Assembly: GCA_022393335.1 (NCBI GenBank)
Contig: JAJEKB010000261.1
Location: 122,820 to 186,819, forward strand
DNA: 64,000 nucleotides
Direction of reading: 5' to 3'
DNA from: Macrotrachela quadricornifera
Taxonomy: Eukaryota > Rotifera > Eurotatoria > Philodinida > Philodinidae
Shown here: in pieces, positions 25,711 through 40,847 of the stretch
How positions within the stretch are numbered: the first letter of the stretch is position 1
Layout: every line of letters begins with the position of its first letter
Position numbers and translations under genes: made by a program
The notes under the pieces: model-generated
What the model was told of the DNA's origin: nothing
Databases searched by the model: none
What the model saw: only the letters and a program-made list of their open reading frames with translations

Positions 25711-28700
25711 TTAATCATCACGATTAGTAATAGTACTTGATGGTGATTCACCATCATCTACATCATCAATAGCACGTATACGTCTTCTTGGTTGTACTTG
25801 TAATAATGATGGTGAAAATGGTTGAGATGATGATTGTTGTTGAATATTTTCATTTCGTTTATATGTTGGTGAAAGATATGTTGTTTGTTGATTAGATGTT
25901 TTTATTGAATGTGTTTTATGAGAACGTGATGGAAGTGTATTTGAACGATGATGGGATATAGATGATGTTGGACGATATAATACATCTGTACTTTTACGAA
26001 TATTCAATGGAGGATTTTCTTCATTGTTATTCAAAGATAAAGGTTTTTCAATTTGTAATGTTATAAAACGTGATGTTGAACCAACAACTGATGATAATGA
26101 TGAACCTTTAACAACTTCAATTGATTTAACTACATTTAAAAATAAAAATTTACCTTAATTTATAAATAAAAAAAAAAGAAAATGTAAATTTACATCTTTT
26201 TGGTCGACGTGTTACTGGTGAATTCGTGGAATGAAAGGTAAAATTAGGTGGTAAAGATAATTGTTTTGTCAATGGAAAAATATGTATCGTACTTTCATTT
26301 AACAACTGAAATATATAAAACAAAAAATATTTTATTACAAAAATTAAATAAAAAACTTAATCGGTTGGTTGCCTTGATCTACGCTATTTATTTTCATAAC
26401 TCTATAAACCTATAAAGCTTCAGAAAGAAATTATATTTATTTTCTTACATCTAAATCTTTTTCATCAAGTAATGGTTGTTGAAGAAAATTTCTATCATGT
26501 GCATCAGCTTCTAATTGTCTTTCAATTTCTTCATCAATTTCTGCATCATCAGCCATCATACGATTTGATTCCTTTTAATAAAAATAAATAAATAAAATAA
26601 TTTGTTTTTTTTTATTTACATCAAGTTTTTTCATTAATACAGCAACAACAACATTAACAAGAACAAATTGAGCCATAAGAACAAAAATAACAAAATAAAT
26701 TGGTGCTATTGCAGTCATAAATTGATTTTTAACACCATGAGGTGAATCATCTTGACGTAAAGCATCCTTAAAAAATAAATTTTAAAAAATAAATGAAATA
26801 TATTATTTTATTAAATTTTCATACTTTCATAATTCCATTCCAATTATCACCTGTTGCAATTCGAAATAATGTTAAAAATGCCATACCAAAATCTTTAAAA
26901 TGTGCATGTTTATCAAGACCAGTACATGGACGTTCATCACTACATTCTAGTTTTCCGAATAATTCAACACCAAGTGCAGCAAATATAAAGAAAAGTAGAA
27001 AAAATAAAAGCCCCTTAAGAAAATAAAAAATCAAGTTTTTTTAAATAATACAAAAAAATAATAAGATTTTTATTTTACCAAATTTCCCACTTGTGGAAGA
27101 GCTTGAATAACAGTATCTAATAAAGCTCGAATACCTTTTGCCATTTTTAATAATTTTAGAACTAAAATCAAAATAAATAAATATAAAAAATATCTTTCTA
27201 AGTTTATTGTTGAAAAAAACTAATATACTGATTATCACGAAGGTTATCCTTTCTTTATTTAATTCAATCCATTTGATATATTTCTATGTACTCTATTATC
27301 TACTTATAAAATTCTTACAATCAAAATAGGATATTACCTCGAGCAATTCTTAGTACTCTCATAACACGAATAAGTGTTGGATTAATTGGAAGTACTTGTC
27401 CACTTTTCATTTTTTCCATAACAATACCAGCAATAGATAAAATAACAATCATTGTATCTAATTGATTCCATCTTAAATAAATTTGATTAAAAAAAAAGAA
27501 TTTTTTTTTCAAAATTTTTCTTTTATATTTTTACTTACTTATCTTTAAAATAACGTAATGGTCCAAGTGCAATAATTTTCGATATTGATTCAAGTATAAA
27601 TACAGTTGTAAATACATAATTACAATAATCAAGAGCCATATCAAAAACCTATATTTTAAATAAACAAAAAATTTTCTTTTCATCTATTGTTTTCTTACCG
27701 GTGGCATTAAATAAAATTCTAATGACATTGTAACAACATTAAGACCAATAACAGCAGCAATAATTAAATCAAAATATTTACTATTACATATATCATGTAA
27801 ACGTCTTCTCCATGGTGAAAAATGTGCATAATATGGTATTTCATGCATACGACGGCGTTTACGTTCAATTTTTCTTGCACGTTTAGCTGTACGTCGTGCT
27901 TTTTCTTCACGTTCTTGTTCAGCACGACATTTATGAAAATTTTCAACGACAACACCAACAAACATATTTAGAACAAAAAATCCAACAAGTAATAAAAATG
28001 ATATGAAATATATTATTTTAGCTTCATTATAATTTCTTATTGGTTGTCTATCTACATCAACAGCATCAATACCATTATACATTATTTGTACCCAACCATC
28101 ACGTGATGCTAAAACAAATAATGCAAGTAATGCCTAAAAATATAAAAGAAAAGAAAAATTTTTATGAAAATTTTTTTTTCTAATTATTTTATACATACTT
28201 GACCTAAATTATCAAAATTATATTGTTGATTTTTCCATTGATGTTCACTCAATTTTTCGCATTGTTGTCGAGTTGTTACATTACGAGCTGATGGTCCGTC
28301 ACAATAATAAAATTTTCCTTTGAAAAGCTATATAAAAGCAAAATATAATACAGTCAATTTAATTGTATTGAAGTCAAGCGATATTAATGCGAATGGAGTA
28401 ATTACCATACAAGATTTTATTTCTAATATTTTGGTTTGAATGAAAAAATTTTAAAATTTACTAGGACAACTAACTAGCTATTAGATAAGTGATTATTTTA
28501 AAACTTAAAATGAAAGCTATCCTTTGTAGTATTATAGCAGACAATGATCATTCTCTTTCATAGCTTACTACTGTCGCTGATCGGATAATTCCATAAAACG
28601 ATATTCTTTCTCAATTTTACTTTTGATTTGAATAATATATTGTAATGTTCTCTGTCAAATAGTTTCAAAAAGGCTGAATTCAATGTTAATTTCAATATTA

Positions 28701-31700
28701 TCTTTGACTCTTTTCCAAATTACACGAAAAAAAATTTTATTATTTTTTTTTCTTTTATATCACATGAACGAATATACTTCAAATTAAAATTTAAAATTAA
28801 TACAAAAGAAAATGAAATAAAAACTTTTTTTACCTGTACACCGAGAATACCAAAAATAATAAAAAATGTACAACAAATAACAACAATATGGCCAATTGGT
28901 CTTAATGATGAAAGTAATGTTTGAACAACAAGCTTAAGACCAGGTGCTCGACTAATAACTATAAACAAAATAATATAAATAATAATAATAATCATAAATT
29001 TTATTTTTCTCCTACCTCTCAGTGGTCTTAAAGTTCTTAATAATCGAAAAACTCTTAGCATACTAAATATTCGTGTCGTAGCATCTGATTCAACATTTGT
29101 TGACATTGTTGGTCCACTATTCCGATGCATTGTTGCAAGATCGACAATAGATATAATAACAAGAGAACCATCCATAACATTCCAGCCTGTATGTAAATAT
29201 GTATGTGATCCACATATAAGTCCACTTGCAATTATTTTTATTATCATTTCAATAGTAAATATAACTGTAAATATATAATTTGTAATATTTAAAAATTGAC
29301 GTTCCTAAACCACAAATTAATAATTTCTTTTTCTTTTTCTTTTTTTATTTAAATATCTTACAAAACTCATTGTGGGAATTGATGGACGTTCCATAGCCAG
29401 TGTTATACAATTAAGGGCAATAAAAAATAGAACAGAATAATCAAATGATTTTTGTACAATTAAACGTTTTAATGCTTTACGTAACCTATGAAAGTAACAA
29501 AAATTTTATTTATTAGAATAAAAAATAAAAAAAAAAAGAATTTTATTCGTACCGATTTTCTGGTGAAAAAAGATACAATGAATAATCTTCTCGTTTTTCT
29601 AAACAATGATAAATTCGTTCTCCACATAAACGTGTTAAGCATGCTCGAAAAATCTAAACGAAAAATATTTATTAAATAATTTAAATTTTTCAAAAAAAAA
29701 ATGATGCAACAAGCTGAATTTGAAATTTTTAAAATTGAATGTACTTAGAGCATACAAAAAGTAGTGATTTCATTATTCATTGCAAAGTTTAAAGAATTTT
29801 TTTTCCTATATATTTGTAGAATGAACAACGTTTTAAATTTTTGCATTACATCATCTTCATTTCGTTGCCATAATTATATGAAAAATTTTAATGGCAACTA
29901 TGTACTCTTATCTTACTTCATATTGAACTAATAGTTACTCATGATGAATTATATTCGGTGTTTAGAGAGTAGGTACTATTTCACAGTAAAATATAAGATA
30001 ATAAAAGTGATTTTGTGAAGGGCAAGAACAAGCGAGAGATGAATCATGAGTTGGTCAACTTATAATCGAAACAACATTAGAAAAAACATAGCTGATCTTG
30101 TTTAATCCATCCTGTGAAATGAGGATAATCGATCAATCATTATTATTATTATATTAATAATTGCGTACAATCTCTTGCAAACAAAATTAAAAAACAAAGG
30201 TTATCATCTAGTATACATATTATTAAATTTCATTATAATAATGCGAAGCCACATATATATAAAGATACATCTACTTATTTTAAATCGGAACACATCATAA
30301 TTATGCTATGACTATCTGATTCTCCAGACTTGACACCTTGAAAATTCTAGCTATTCAACTTGATCAAACAAAATCTGATCAACTAAAACAACTTTGAACC
30401 GTTCTATTGTGCTATAATCAGAACAATGAACTCATTTAGTAAAGATGATTAGTAAAAAAACTTTTGATAAATAAATTGAACGAATAGAATTGTGTACAAA
30501 TAATCAGAGTTACTAGTTCAAATATATAATAATATAAACTTTCTCCTTAAAAAAAAAGTATCAGAACTTTTTGATATGCTCTATGTATAATTTGATTCTA
30601 TCTAAATTCTTAACTTACTCCAGTTCGTTGTTGATTTTGTTCGGTAGTATTTATTTGCATATCACTTTGATCATTAACGGTTAATTGTAGATTTATATTT
30701 GCATCTGTAACTAATCGAATAGAATTATTTGTATTTGATTGAATATATTGTTGATTTTCTTCATGTTTTGATATTTCATCAGGATTTGAAATTTCTATTT
30801 GTGTCATTGGATAAGATGAATTATCAAATGTTGATCGTCGTTTTAAAACAATATGAGAATTATTTATTTCTTGTTCCATTATTTTTCCATCACGTACAAT
30901 AAAACGTTTTAATGTTGTTGATGATGATGGACGATAAGAATTTGTACGTCGTACAGGATTGAATTTTTTTTGTTGTTTTTCATGACTTATTTGTATTAAA
31001 GAATTACGAATATTTTTTTCAGCATATGGTAATGGTGGTGGAGAAGTTGATATATGTGGAATGAAATTATTTCGTGATGATGATGATTTATTTAAAGTAA
31101 CTGTTGAAGTATTGTCACTATTAATAGTTGTAAATGAAGGATTTTGACGTAAACTATATTGTCTTTTAGGAATATGTTCAATGGAATTTATCTTTGATTG
31201 TAATATTGATGTTGTTGATATAGTGTCACGACGTTTAGATAGTTTTTGTTCATTTGTGGATGTGGTTAATTTTGATACATCGTCTATGTGTGATAAGTCT
31301 GATACATCATTTTCAGTATCATTTTCATCAATAATCTGTTTTTTTATACGAAATTGTCCAGATGATTTTGGATTTATTGAAGAATTTACATTATTTGTAT
31401 CAAGACGTGTTGGACATGTATAATAAGTTTGTGTTGTTGTTGGTGTTGATGATGGTGAATGAGATTGTGATGAACGATGTTTTATTATTGATTTATATGG
31501 TGATGGAGGAGTTGAAATATTATTATTAATTTTTGGTGTACGTGTTTCAAGAATTTGTAAACTTGAATCATCTTCGTTACTAATAGCGATTTTTGGAATG
31601 CTCATTATTTTCACTTCTATAATAAAAAAAAAAAGAGAAGAGAATTTTTTAAATTATAGAAATAAAATCAAAACCTTTTGCTCGATGATTTTTATTTTCA

Positions 31701-34700
31701 TTATTACTGTTTTTAACACTTATTATATCGTCTGTAATTAATTCATGTGGATTTGCTGGTACTTCAATATCACCTGTTAAAAGTGCTTGTGTCTAAATAA
31801 TAATACAACAATTATTTTATATTTAATGTAGAAAAAAGAAAATAAATAATTTATTAGAAGTATCTATTTTATGAATTTAAAAGATAATAATTCAAAGAAA
31901 AACAGATAGACAAATATTATTATTTCTTTGCTTATAATGTATTAATTTTTTTTATTCATTCAATTTTATCGTAAAGAAATGAATCACTATGAATTAAGAT
32001 TATATGAGTATATAAGAAAATTTTGATAATCTAACAATCTAAATATTATAACTTAAGACATCTAGTATAATTTTCTTTCTTAGAAAATAATTTTAAATTT
32101 TACTTTAAATGGATCAGCTGCCGCTAATCGATCAGTACTACCTCCACTTTCAGAAGTACCATTTCCTTTCTAAAAATTTAATAAATATACATATGTAAAT
32201 AAAATAATTTATTTTACTTCTGTTGAAAATCCTTCAACAAGAATAGCAACAAGTAAATTAAATAAAACATAATTTCCAAATGTCATTAATGCAATAAAAT
32301 ATAATGCTGCCCAAGCACTTGTTTTATCCATTCCATTATAAAGTACTTCATTCCAATCTTCTTGTGTCAACACCTATATCAAAATATTCCTCTATATATA
32401 TATACATATACATTAGAAAAAACAATATTTTACATAAGCGATCAAATAAAACACAAACATATATAAAGCTGGATGGGATATTATAGATAAAGCAAGGAGA
32501 AAAAAAAAGCAAAAATGATATGTAAAGCTAAAGAAAGTCAAAAAAATAAAATAAAATAAGGATTATAGGTAATTAATATGCTAAATTTGAATTAATATGC
32601 AAGATTGTATCATACAATTGATACCTGAAATACGGTTAATAATGCAAAACGTAATGAATCAAAATTCTTTCTCTCTTGTACACATTCTAAATCTTTGAGT
32701 CCACTATGATTTTTTAATAAATCCATTTCAATACACGTACAACAACGACATTTCATGTCAAATTTTTCATGTGATGTAGAATTAACTGCTTGTAATGTAC
32801 AAAATTCACCACCAAATAAATGCATACCAAGGATACTATATAGTAATTATCGAAAAGAAGAAAACAAAGCACGACAAACAAAAGAAAATATTTTTCTTTT
32901 TATGTGTAATATGAAAAAAGAAACATTGAAAGCATCATTTAATTGGGAAATAAATGAATTGTGATTTGCTTTTTTTTTCTATATGCATAGCTATTTATCT
33001 TATAGTGAAGGGGTTTTATTTTCTATATGGACATCAATAACAACATAGAAAGGCGATCCCATAGCTGACATATGCTTTATTATTATTGTGAAGTTTTGTT
33101 TTTTTTTATTACTTGAAATACAGTTAAAGTTGCCCATAAAAGAGAATCGAAGTTTTTTCGTGAACACTCGAATTCAAGTTTTCTGCTATGTTTTACTTCG
33201 ATGTATTTGCAAAATTTGCAACCAAAAAGATTCATACCCAAAATACTGGAGGAGAAGAATATTTTTTTTTGTTAAAATTTAGATAATAATTTATATCTAT
33301 TAGAAATTTTAGAATATGTTAAATTTTAAATTTCATTCAATGTAAAGATTATACTCTCTTTTTTTTTGAAAAAAATATTAATTAATCGATTTAATTAGTT
33401 CTTTTCTATATATTTAACATATTCTTAGATTTTTAATAGATAATAGAAATATAAAAATAGATTTTTCATATTAATTAACACTTACCTGAAAATGAATATA
33501 AATAGTATTAATAGAGAAAAAAATGTTGCAACATTATCCATTGTTTTGAGCATTACAACCTAAATTAGACAGAAAATAATTGAATGTATTTAATCTTTAG
33601 ATATTCAAATAAATATATCTATTTATGAATCAAATTTTTACAATAACTTGACAAATAAGAGATAGTAAAGTTATTGAAAAGACCTTACAATTACCATTGA
33701 AGAAATGATAAATATATTTTTTATAAACTTTATCATACGAGAAACGAAATTAGTACATTCAATGATTATTTTATTAGTAGTTCTTTTCTAAAATTTCTAT
33801 AAAAAATAAATGAATCATTTCTTCTTATAAGTAAATATCTCTACATTAAAATTCATCATATTTTAATTATCTTTTCTCGGATTTTTTTCTATTGATCTAT
33901 TTTTGGTTAAATAATATTCTAAAATTAATCTTTTCCTTTTCTCAATATGCAAAAAAACAAACTGATTACTAAATATATTTTCATATAATCAAAAAAAAAT
34001 CAGATAGAAGTGCTAAAGAATTTATTCTCAAGAGAATTAACTATGAATTCTCAGCATTATTTTATATATTATATTCTGCATCAATGAAGCAAAATCGAAA
34101 TCGAGCTTAATCTATTTTATCATTCAATTCTAGTTCAATGAATGAAAATAATATAATATTCTTACTAATTGTCGTCTTAATGTTGGCATAAATCGAACAA
34201 GTTTTAATACACGTAATAAACGAAATGTACGTAAAACAGATAAACCACTATTTTTATGTCCTTGTAATTCAATAACACTCATTAGAACAATTCCACCATC
34301 AAATAAATTATATGCATTTTTAATATATTTTAAACAACCTTCGGATATTATTTTTAAAATCATTTCAATTGCAAATAATGTTGTAAATACTAAATTACTA
34401 TATTCTAATGCATTTGTTAATGAATCTGGTTGTTTATGATATTCAATACCCATTGATAATGTATTTATAACAATAGCTGATAAAACAATACGACGAAAAT
34501 ATTTACTTGCAACAAATTTTGATATTAATTGACGAAATTTATGAAAATAAATTAAACAATATTTTTCACATAATAAATTTATTTTTGATTTTGTTTTAAT
34601 TTTTTCATCATCATCATCATCGTCGTCATCATCATCATTGTCATTATCATCATTAATATTATCTTGACGATGACATTCACAAAATTGAATATTTGATTTT

Positions 34701-36896
34701 TTATTTATTGTTTCATCTAATAAATTTCCAACAATATTATTTGCTGATCGTGTCCTATTTACATCAGGACAATTAATTTCAGCAACATCAGTAGATTTTA
34801 AAGGACGTCTTTTTGTTTTAAATAATGATAGCGTTGGTGAAATTGAAGTATTAGCTATAGATGAATGAGGAATTTTTTGTAGTTCAATAGGAGAATTTGG
34901 TGTATTTGTTGAATCAATTACATCAGATAATTCAGGACTAGCTGCTGGTGCATCAATTATACATGGATTTATTGATGATGGTGTTGATAGATATGTTGGA
35001 ACAATTAATGATCCTGTTGCTTGATAAAGTGGACAATTAGGTCGATGAATTATATTAAAATTAGATGATGGAGATGAATTTGTTGTTGAATGAATTTGAA
35101 ATGAAGATAAATTTTTTTGTTGATGTTTTTTTCCTTTAGCTGAATATTTTTGATTTTTCTGTAGAAAATAAAAAAACAAGTTAAAAAGATTATTTCTTTC
35201 TTTTTTTTCTATTTGTTACTTTAGAATGTTTTTCTCTATAATTTTTCCATAATAAATGAATACGTCTATATGTATGTTTCCATAAACGTTCTAAATATTT
35301 AATTGCTTCTTCCCAACATGAACCTGGTTCATCACTGAATAATGTACTTGATGAACGTGAAAAACGTCTTCGTTCAATTAACATTCTTTCAGTTTCACGT
35401 TTTTTTGTTTCACTAAATTGTGTTGCAATAACAACAAGACATAAATTAATCATAAAAAATGATCCAATTATAATAAGACAAACAAAATAAATCCAATCCC
35501 AAAATGAATGTGCATCTTGTATATAATACATTATATTAACCCAACTTTCAAGACTAATTATCTAAATGAAAAATATAAATACAGAAAAGAAATATTAATA
35601 AAGAATAAAATTAATTATACTTGAAAAATAACAACCCATGCTAAACCAATATTATCAAAACTAATTGAACCAGCAAAAGGATTTTTATCGGAAACATTAC
35701 AAAATTTATAATATTGATTCCAATTAATACAAGCGTTTGTTGGTTTATTTACTAATTGTGAATATGTAATGTGATCATATTCACATGTTGTATTTCCTCT
35801 TCGTAATTTAGGAATATCAGAACATTTTGTCATTCCAGTTGATTGAGGTTGTGAACAAACAAATGAATCATGATCAGGTGGCATATAAAAAGGTCGTAAA
35901 GGAAAATCACTTAAAATAATAAAATTTATTAATTATTTTTGTTTTATATTTATTCTTTAAACATACTCAAGTAATGCTTGTTCAGGCATAGTTGTTGTAT
36001 TTAATTCTAAAAAACAACGATTACGTAATAAACCTTTCCATAATTGTACACCAACAATACCAAATATAAAGAAGACAAAAAAACATAAAAGTAAAACATT
36101 TCCAAGCATTGGTAATGTATCAAGTAAAAGCATAACTAATATACGCATGGATGGTACACGATTAATGGCACGTAATGGACGAAGAACTCGAACTGTACGA
36201 ATAGCTGATAAACTTAAATTATCACCTGGTATTAACGATTCAACTAATCTATATAAAATATATATATATTTTTTTTTTTTAAATTTATAATTTAAATATT
36301 AAAAGAAAAAAAGAAAAAGATATTATTTACCCAGCAACAACAATAAAACAATCAAGTCTATTCCATGTTTCAGCTAAATATGTACCTTTACCAAATATTC
36401 CCATAGCAGTCATTTTAATACACATTTCAATAGTAAAAAAACCAAAAATAAAATAATCTGTTGCTTGTAACCATATACAACGTGCTGTATCGCATTTTTT
36501 AATACTTTGTAAACTTGTATGATGTGTACATGGTTGATACATTCCAAGTGTTATACAATTAAGTAAAATAACAAACATACTTATACGTTCGAACCATGGC
36601 CATGTTATTAACTGTAAACATTGATAACGTGGTGGAGTTGTTTGTCTAAGGCAATAAAAAACTTGATCAACAAAACCAGGAAATGGTAATTCACTTTCAT
36701 CTGTTTCTTCTAGATTACGTGAACGTGGTAGATCAGATAGAATATTTGATGATGCATGTTCAGTTAAAAAACGATCTGTTTCATGTATATGGGTATCATC
36801 ATTTGGTATTGTTACTATTGTTGGTGAGGATGTATTATGAAGATTATTAATATTATTAATAGTATGATTTGTGGTTGTCAAATGATTTTTATCCAT
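25711..36896 (-). CDS. T-type (Cav3) voltage-gated calcium channel alpha-1 subunit
   Basis: Low-voltage-activated plasma-membrane channel with four six-segment domains. Exons (complement): 36331-36896, 35967-36248, 35621-35909, 35220-35561, 34166-35158, 33486-33559, then either 33113-33245 or 32625-32835, 32218-32373, 32104-32169, 31675-31792, 30619-31616, 29553-29653, 29362-29485, 29016-29304, 28834-28958, 28199-28327, 27699-28133, 27539-27648, 27338-27471, 27079-27161, 26825-27013, 26620-26766, 26449-26571, 26383-26409, 26194-26305, 25711-26129. This gives 2187 or 2213 residues. The pore residues form the T-type EEDD set: SLESW, TQEDW, SRDGW, TGDNW. S4 sensors are present (e.g. [37 protein letters not shown]). 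The I-II linker carries the Cav3 gating-brake helices after [18 protein letters not shown] and no beta-subunit site. A run of ten or more Asp lies near 34615-34650. The 27-nt exon 26383-26409 ends at a weak donor (GTAGAT); reading through it gives a stop. Confidence 0.95.
32625..32835 (-). CDS. Cav3 alternative exon B: domain II S5-P turret, long six-cysteine form
   Basis: 211 nt, acceptor ACTATATAG and donor GTATCA, with the same phases as exon A. It encodes [19 protein letters not shown], a cysteine cluster ([11 protein letters not shown]), and ends [17 protein letters not shown]. Six cysteines, 26 residues longer than A. Both ends are homologous to exon A, so the pair arose by exon duplication. 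Splicing in both gives TGA after nine codons of exon B; skipping both gives TGA as the third codon. Confidence 0.88.
33113..33245 (-). CDS. Cav3 alternative exon A: domain II S5-P turret, short tri-cysteine form
   Basis: 133 nt, acceptor CTCCTCCAG and donor GTAATA, entry phase 2 and exit phase 0. It encodes [19 protein letters not shown] and ends [16 protein letters not shown]. There are three cysteines in the turret. It resembles the vertebrate form ([16 protein letters not shown]). It is used in place of the exon at 32625-32835, and either one joins correctly to 33486-33559 and 32218-32373. Confidence 0.88.
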
Positions 36897-37602
36897 GATC
36901 GAGCAAAAATGCTTGCTGCATCATCTGAATGGAATAGGTGATGGTAGTGATGGCAACGGCAATCAACATCGACAGGCATCTATATATATAATATATATGC
37001 ATAAAAAAAAAAGAAATAATAATAATAATAAACATTATTGATATGTTCTATGTCAAAAAAGAAAAAGTTCGCATATGTATATTATCGTTAATTGCCCAAG
37101 ATCTCATTTATTTCAAACAAGTTTAATGTAGACGTATATACTAATATAATATCCCATCAAATTACAAAAAATGACATTTATATTTATTTAAGTATGTGTG
37201 AATATATAGTAAAAAAAAAGAAAGATATTGTTTATAAGACGATAGAGAAAAGTATGACCTTGTTATGACTTACATCGAGCCGATAGAAAAGAACTAGAAG
37301 GTAAAATTGACTATATATCCCATCACCATTCCAATTTTTGTTGTTCTTGACTTGTTATACCTAAATAATGTATTGATCTGAAACGAAAAAAGAAAAGAAA
37401 GTATATACATCAGTTAAATAAATGGATGTCAATTTTTTCCTTTTGGCATGGCCTCATCTTTTTACGTTCGTATAACAAAACATTGTTAAGTAACAATATG
37501 AAAATCCATTGGGAAATCTTATAGTTCAGCGTCTCGTTGTCAACGGATAACTTTCCATATTGAATGTGTTGTTGATGATAGTAATAGAAGATGCACATAT
37601 GA

Positions 37603-37634
<32 letters not shown>

Positions 37635-38503
37635 AATATACTATTCTCTCTCTGGGTTTGAAATATATTTTAGTTTCTTTTTTTTTTTTTGTTCAACGTC
37701 TTCTTCTCTCGCGAGCATATGAGTGTAAACATGCAAACACATTTATTCGCTAACTTGTTGTAGATTTTAAAAAATGTGTGTGTGTTTTCTTAAAAGTAAT
37801 GTCGACGATCAAGAAAAAAAAGAGCACAAAGAAAAAGAAGATGATGATGATGATGAAGGAGAAAAAAATTAAAGAATGTTTTTTTTTTTTATTCAACTAA
37901 AGCAAAACTCTTATTTGTGATAGTAGATAAAAGAACACAACAGACGCATGTTTAAAAAATAAAAAAATATAAGAGAAATGGTTGAAAATGAGTATTTCAC
38001 TTACCCGGACGTTTCTCGGATATCCTCATTTCCCGTTATTCTCTTTGTCTGATTTGGTCACGCCTTCTATTTCTTCGATCTTTTCCTTTTTTTCTTTCTT
38101 GCGTTCAAAAATAGTTCCGAGGACAAATAAAAAAGGGAGCGAGACGACAAGACAAAGAGAGAGAGAGAGAGGGAGAGAAAACCGCTTATACGACAACTTA
38201 CATGACATCTCATTAGAATAAAGCAAGCAAGATCAACGTTAACCAAGTCATACGGGTGGAAACAGCATGATCGAATGGGTAACGAGTATAGAAGGTTTGG
38301 TTATAACATAAAAAGAAATTATAAGAGTGATTCGAATGAAAAATGATGAAAATGACTTCGACGACTGACGATAGTAGTGCACGCGTGTATTTAATACAAA
38401 AAAAGAATAGTGTATTGATTTCAGTTTGATTTCTTTTTTTTTTGTTTTCTTATCGATCAAAATTGATGATAGGGGGTAATATTAGTGCATTACTATATGG
38501 ACG

Positions 38504-38506
<3 letters not shown>

Positions 38507-38541
<35 letters not shown>
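38507..38541. repeat. (TC)n microsatellite
   Basis: About 17 uninterrupted TC units, the longest of several CT/GA arrays in the Cav3-AMT interval. Open frames over it read as Ser/Leu runs and are artefacts. Confidence 0.9.
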
Positions 38542-38547
<6 letters not shown>

Positions 38548-40847
38548 GCTCTCGTTAACATCAGAACACAAACACAAAAGAAGGATTTTAGTTTTTTTTT
38601 TCATATTAGTATGCATAACAAAACGGAGAGACTGCTGTCACTCAGTGTTTACATAGAATTGAGAGGACAAGAGATGAGAACGAATGGTAGCTCTTGGCAC
38701 GATAAATTTCGTGTTATGAGTAATACAACAAAAATAATAATAATAGCAACAACAAAAACAACAAACAACATACTGTTATATAGCGGAGAGGTTAGTTTTG
38801 TTAGCTGCTAATTAGAAGGCACGAGCGCGATGGGAAAAAGCAACAGAACCAAATTTGGTTCTTCTCGTTCTTTCTCACACTGTTCGCAAATGATTTTCAT
38901 CGAAGTAAAAAAAGAAAGAAGACAAGAAGAAGACAGCAAGGACAACATCGACTGAGGTAGAGCAATGATTAATCTGACACTGTCGTCAACCATCGATGAT
39001 GATGACGGCAAAATGAATGGAAACCAGCCCGATGACGACGACTTCCATCGAATAGATGATGATGATTTCGGAATGTCTATGTTGCAAATGGGCGGTGTTA
39101 TTAAAAATAATTCTTAGACGAATGAGAAAAATAAATGTAGTTACTGGTGTTCCTGATGGTTTTCACCTCTATGTATAATTTGTATTCTATTGCCTGTCAT
39201 CCGCCTTTTGTTGTTGTCATAATTTGAACACGAACAACAGAATTAGTATGCATAGTGGAATCTGTGCACATATATACAATGCATGCTTATGTTGTTGGGT
39301 GCAAAGATCTAACTTAATACAATTAGAAGTCACGCGTGCATCGGATCCGATCATCAACTCCGATTCACTCTATGTCAGTAGTCATTAGGGAAAATAGAGA
39401 TGAAGGCAAAATCTTTTTTGAGAGAAAGGATGATGAAGATGATGATGATAATGACAAAAATGTTATTGTTGATAGCTTCTCGCGGTAGATCGTTCTATAT
39501 CATTGGAAATAACAAATTCTTTTTTGCTATTAAATAATCAACAAGAAATAATGACGAATAGAACACCACTGACTGGAAAGGAATGCAATGCGATAACCTT
39601 ATTAAAATGACGGATTTCCTTTTCTTTTGCTTAGCAGATAAGAACTACTAGTTCGTATTCGTGTCCAAAACCAAATTAGCTTTTTAACAAGTCAACAGCA
39701 AGCGACTCTCGTCAATACAATACAATGATACAATGGGCAATTTCCTTAGCAATATATAAAGAGGTTTTTTTTTCTTTCTCTATATTAGCAAAAGCAAGTA
39801 AAAAAAAGGAAGCTCGTCTTACCTGTTAGTGATGTCTTTTAGAAAGACGATGATTTGATGTTCTTTATACGAGGTTACACTCACAACAGACGTATTTTCT
39901 TCTTATTGCACTACCACTATTATTGAGACTACTTCAAAACCTTCATCCTGCGCTTTCGTGCATTTTCCTTCTTATATTTCTTTTCCTTCTCTTTCTCTTC
40001 CCTCTCACGCTTTCTTTATCGTTAGATGTTGCTTAGTCGTTCAGTCATTCAAAAAAGGGAAATTAATTGCTATGTGCTCTTTTTCTTTTCTTTCTTTCTC
40101 TCTCTCTCTCTTTCTCCCCCTTGCTGTTGAGTTTTCCTGCATTCTGTCTCTTTTCCTTCTTGTCGAACACTCAAATGTAAAGAAATGCTACTATTGCTTG
40201 CTGATCTGCCTGCAAGGTTGTCTACTTCCGGTTCGTTTCCACCCGAGAAGTTCGATAATGACGCACAAATGCATGCATGTGTGTATACAGATCAAAAGCT
40301 GATCGACAGAAAATGCAAGCATTACCATCATCTTTAAGTTGTATGTTTGTATTCGTTCTCTTCAAGACTTACTCAGGAGAATATTAATATCATCGTCATC
40401 ATCATCTTTAACATCATCATCATAATCGTTGCCATCATTTTCTTCTAAGTTGCATGTACGCAGGCGTGAAAGCTACTCGCATATTGCACTAACTACAGAG
40501 CAAGAAAGGGAATCAAGAAAATGACGACAACATATCGACGTCAACAATAAAGAATAGACATATACATAGATATGTATATAGGACACATCTCTATTATGAA
40601 TGCTACGATCGACCATCGCTTTGATGCGAAGCGAAACAAACCAAAACTCGGATATCTTCGCTCTTTTGGATCTTCTATACATACGGTTAATCGATAATAC
40701 GTTTGCACGCTACCACAACGACCAAGTCTATCATCGAACTTACATATCTCTCTAATAACAATGATCACGGTTCTGTTGCACACTACCGACAATAACACGA
40801 ATAGTAGCGCAGAACGCGCGACAACATTATCAACTGAAGAAAAAACA

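Noticed and set aside
26793..27026. Plus-strand frame opposite Cav3 domain IV
   Set aside because: Antisense shadow of a clearly coding exon (26825-27013).
38485..38811. 108-codon plus-strand frame over (TC)n
   Set aside because: Microsatellite translation; the rest has no coding character.
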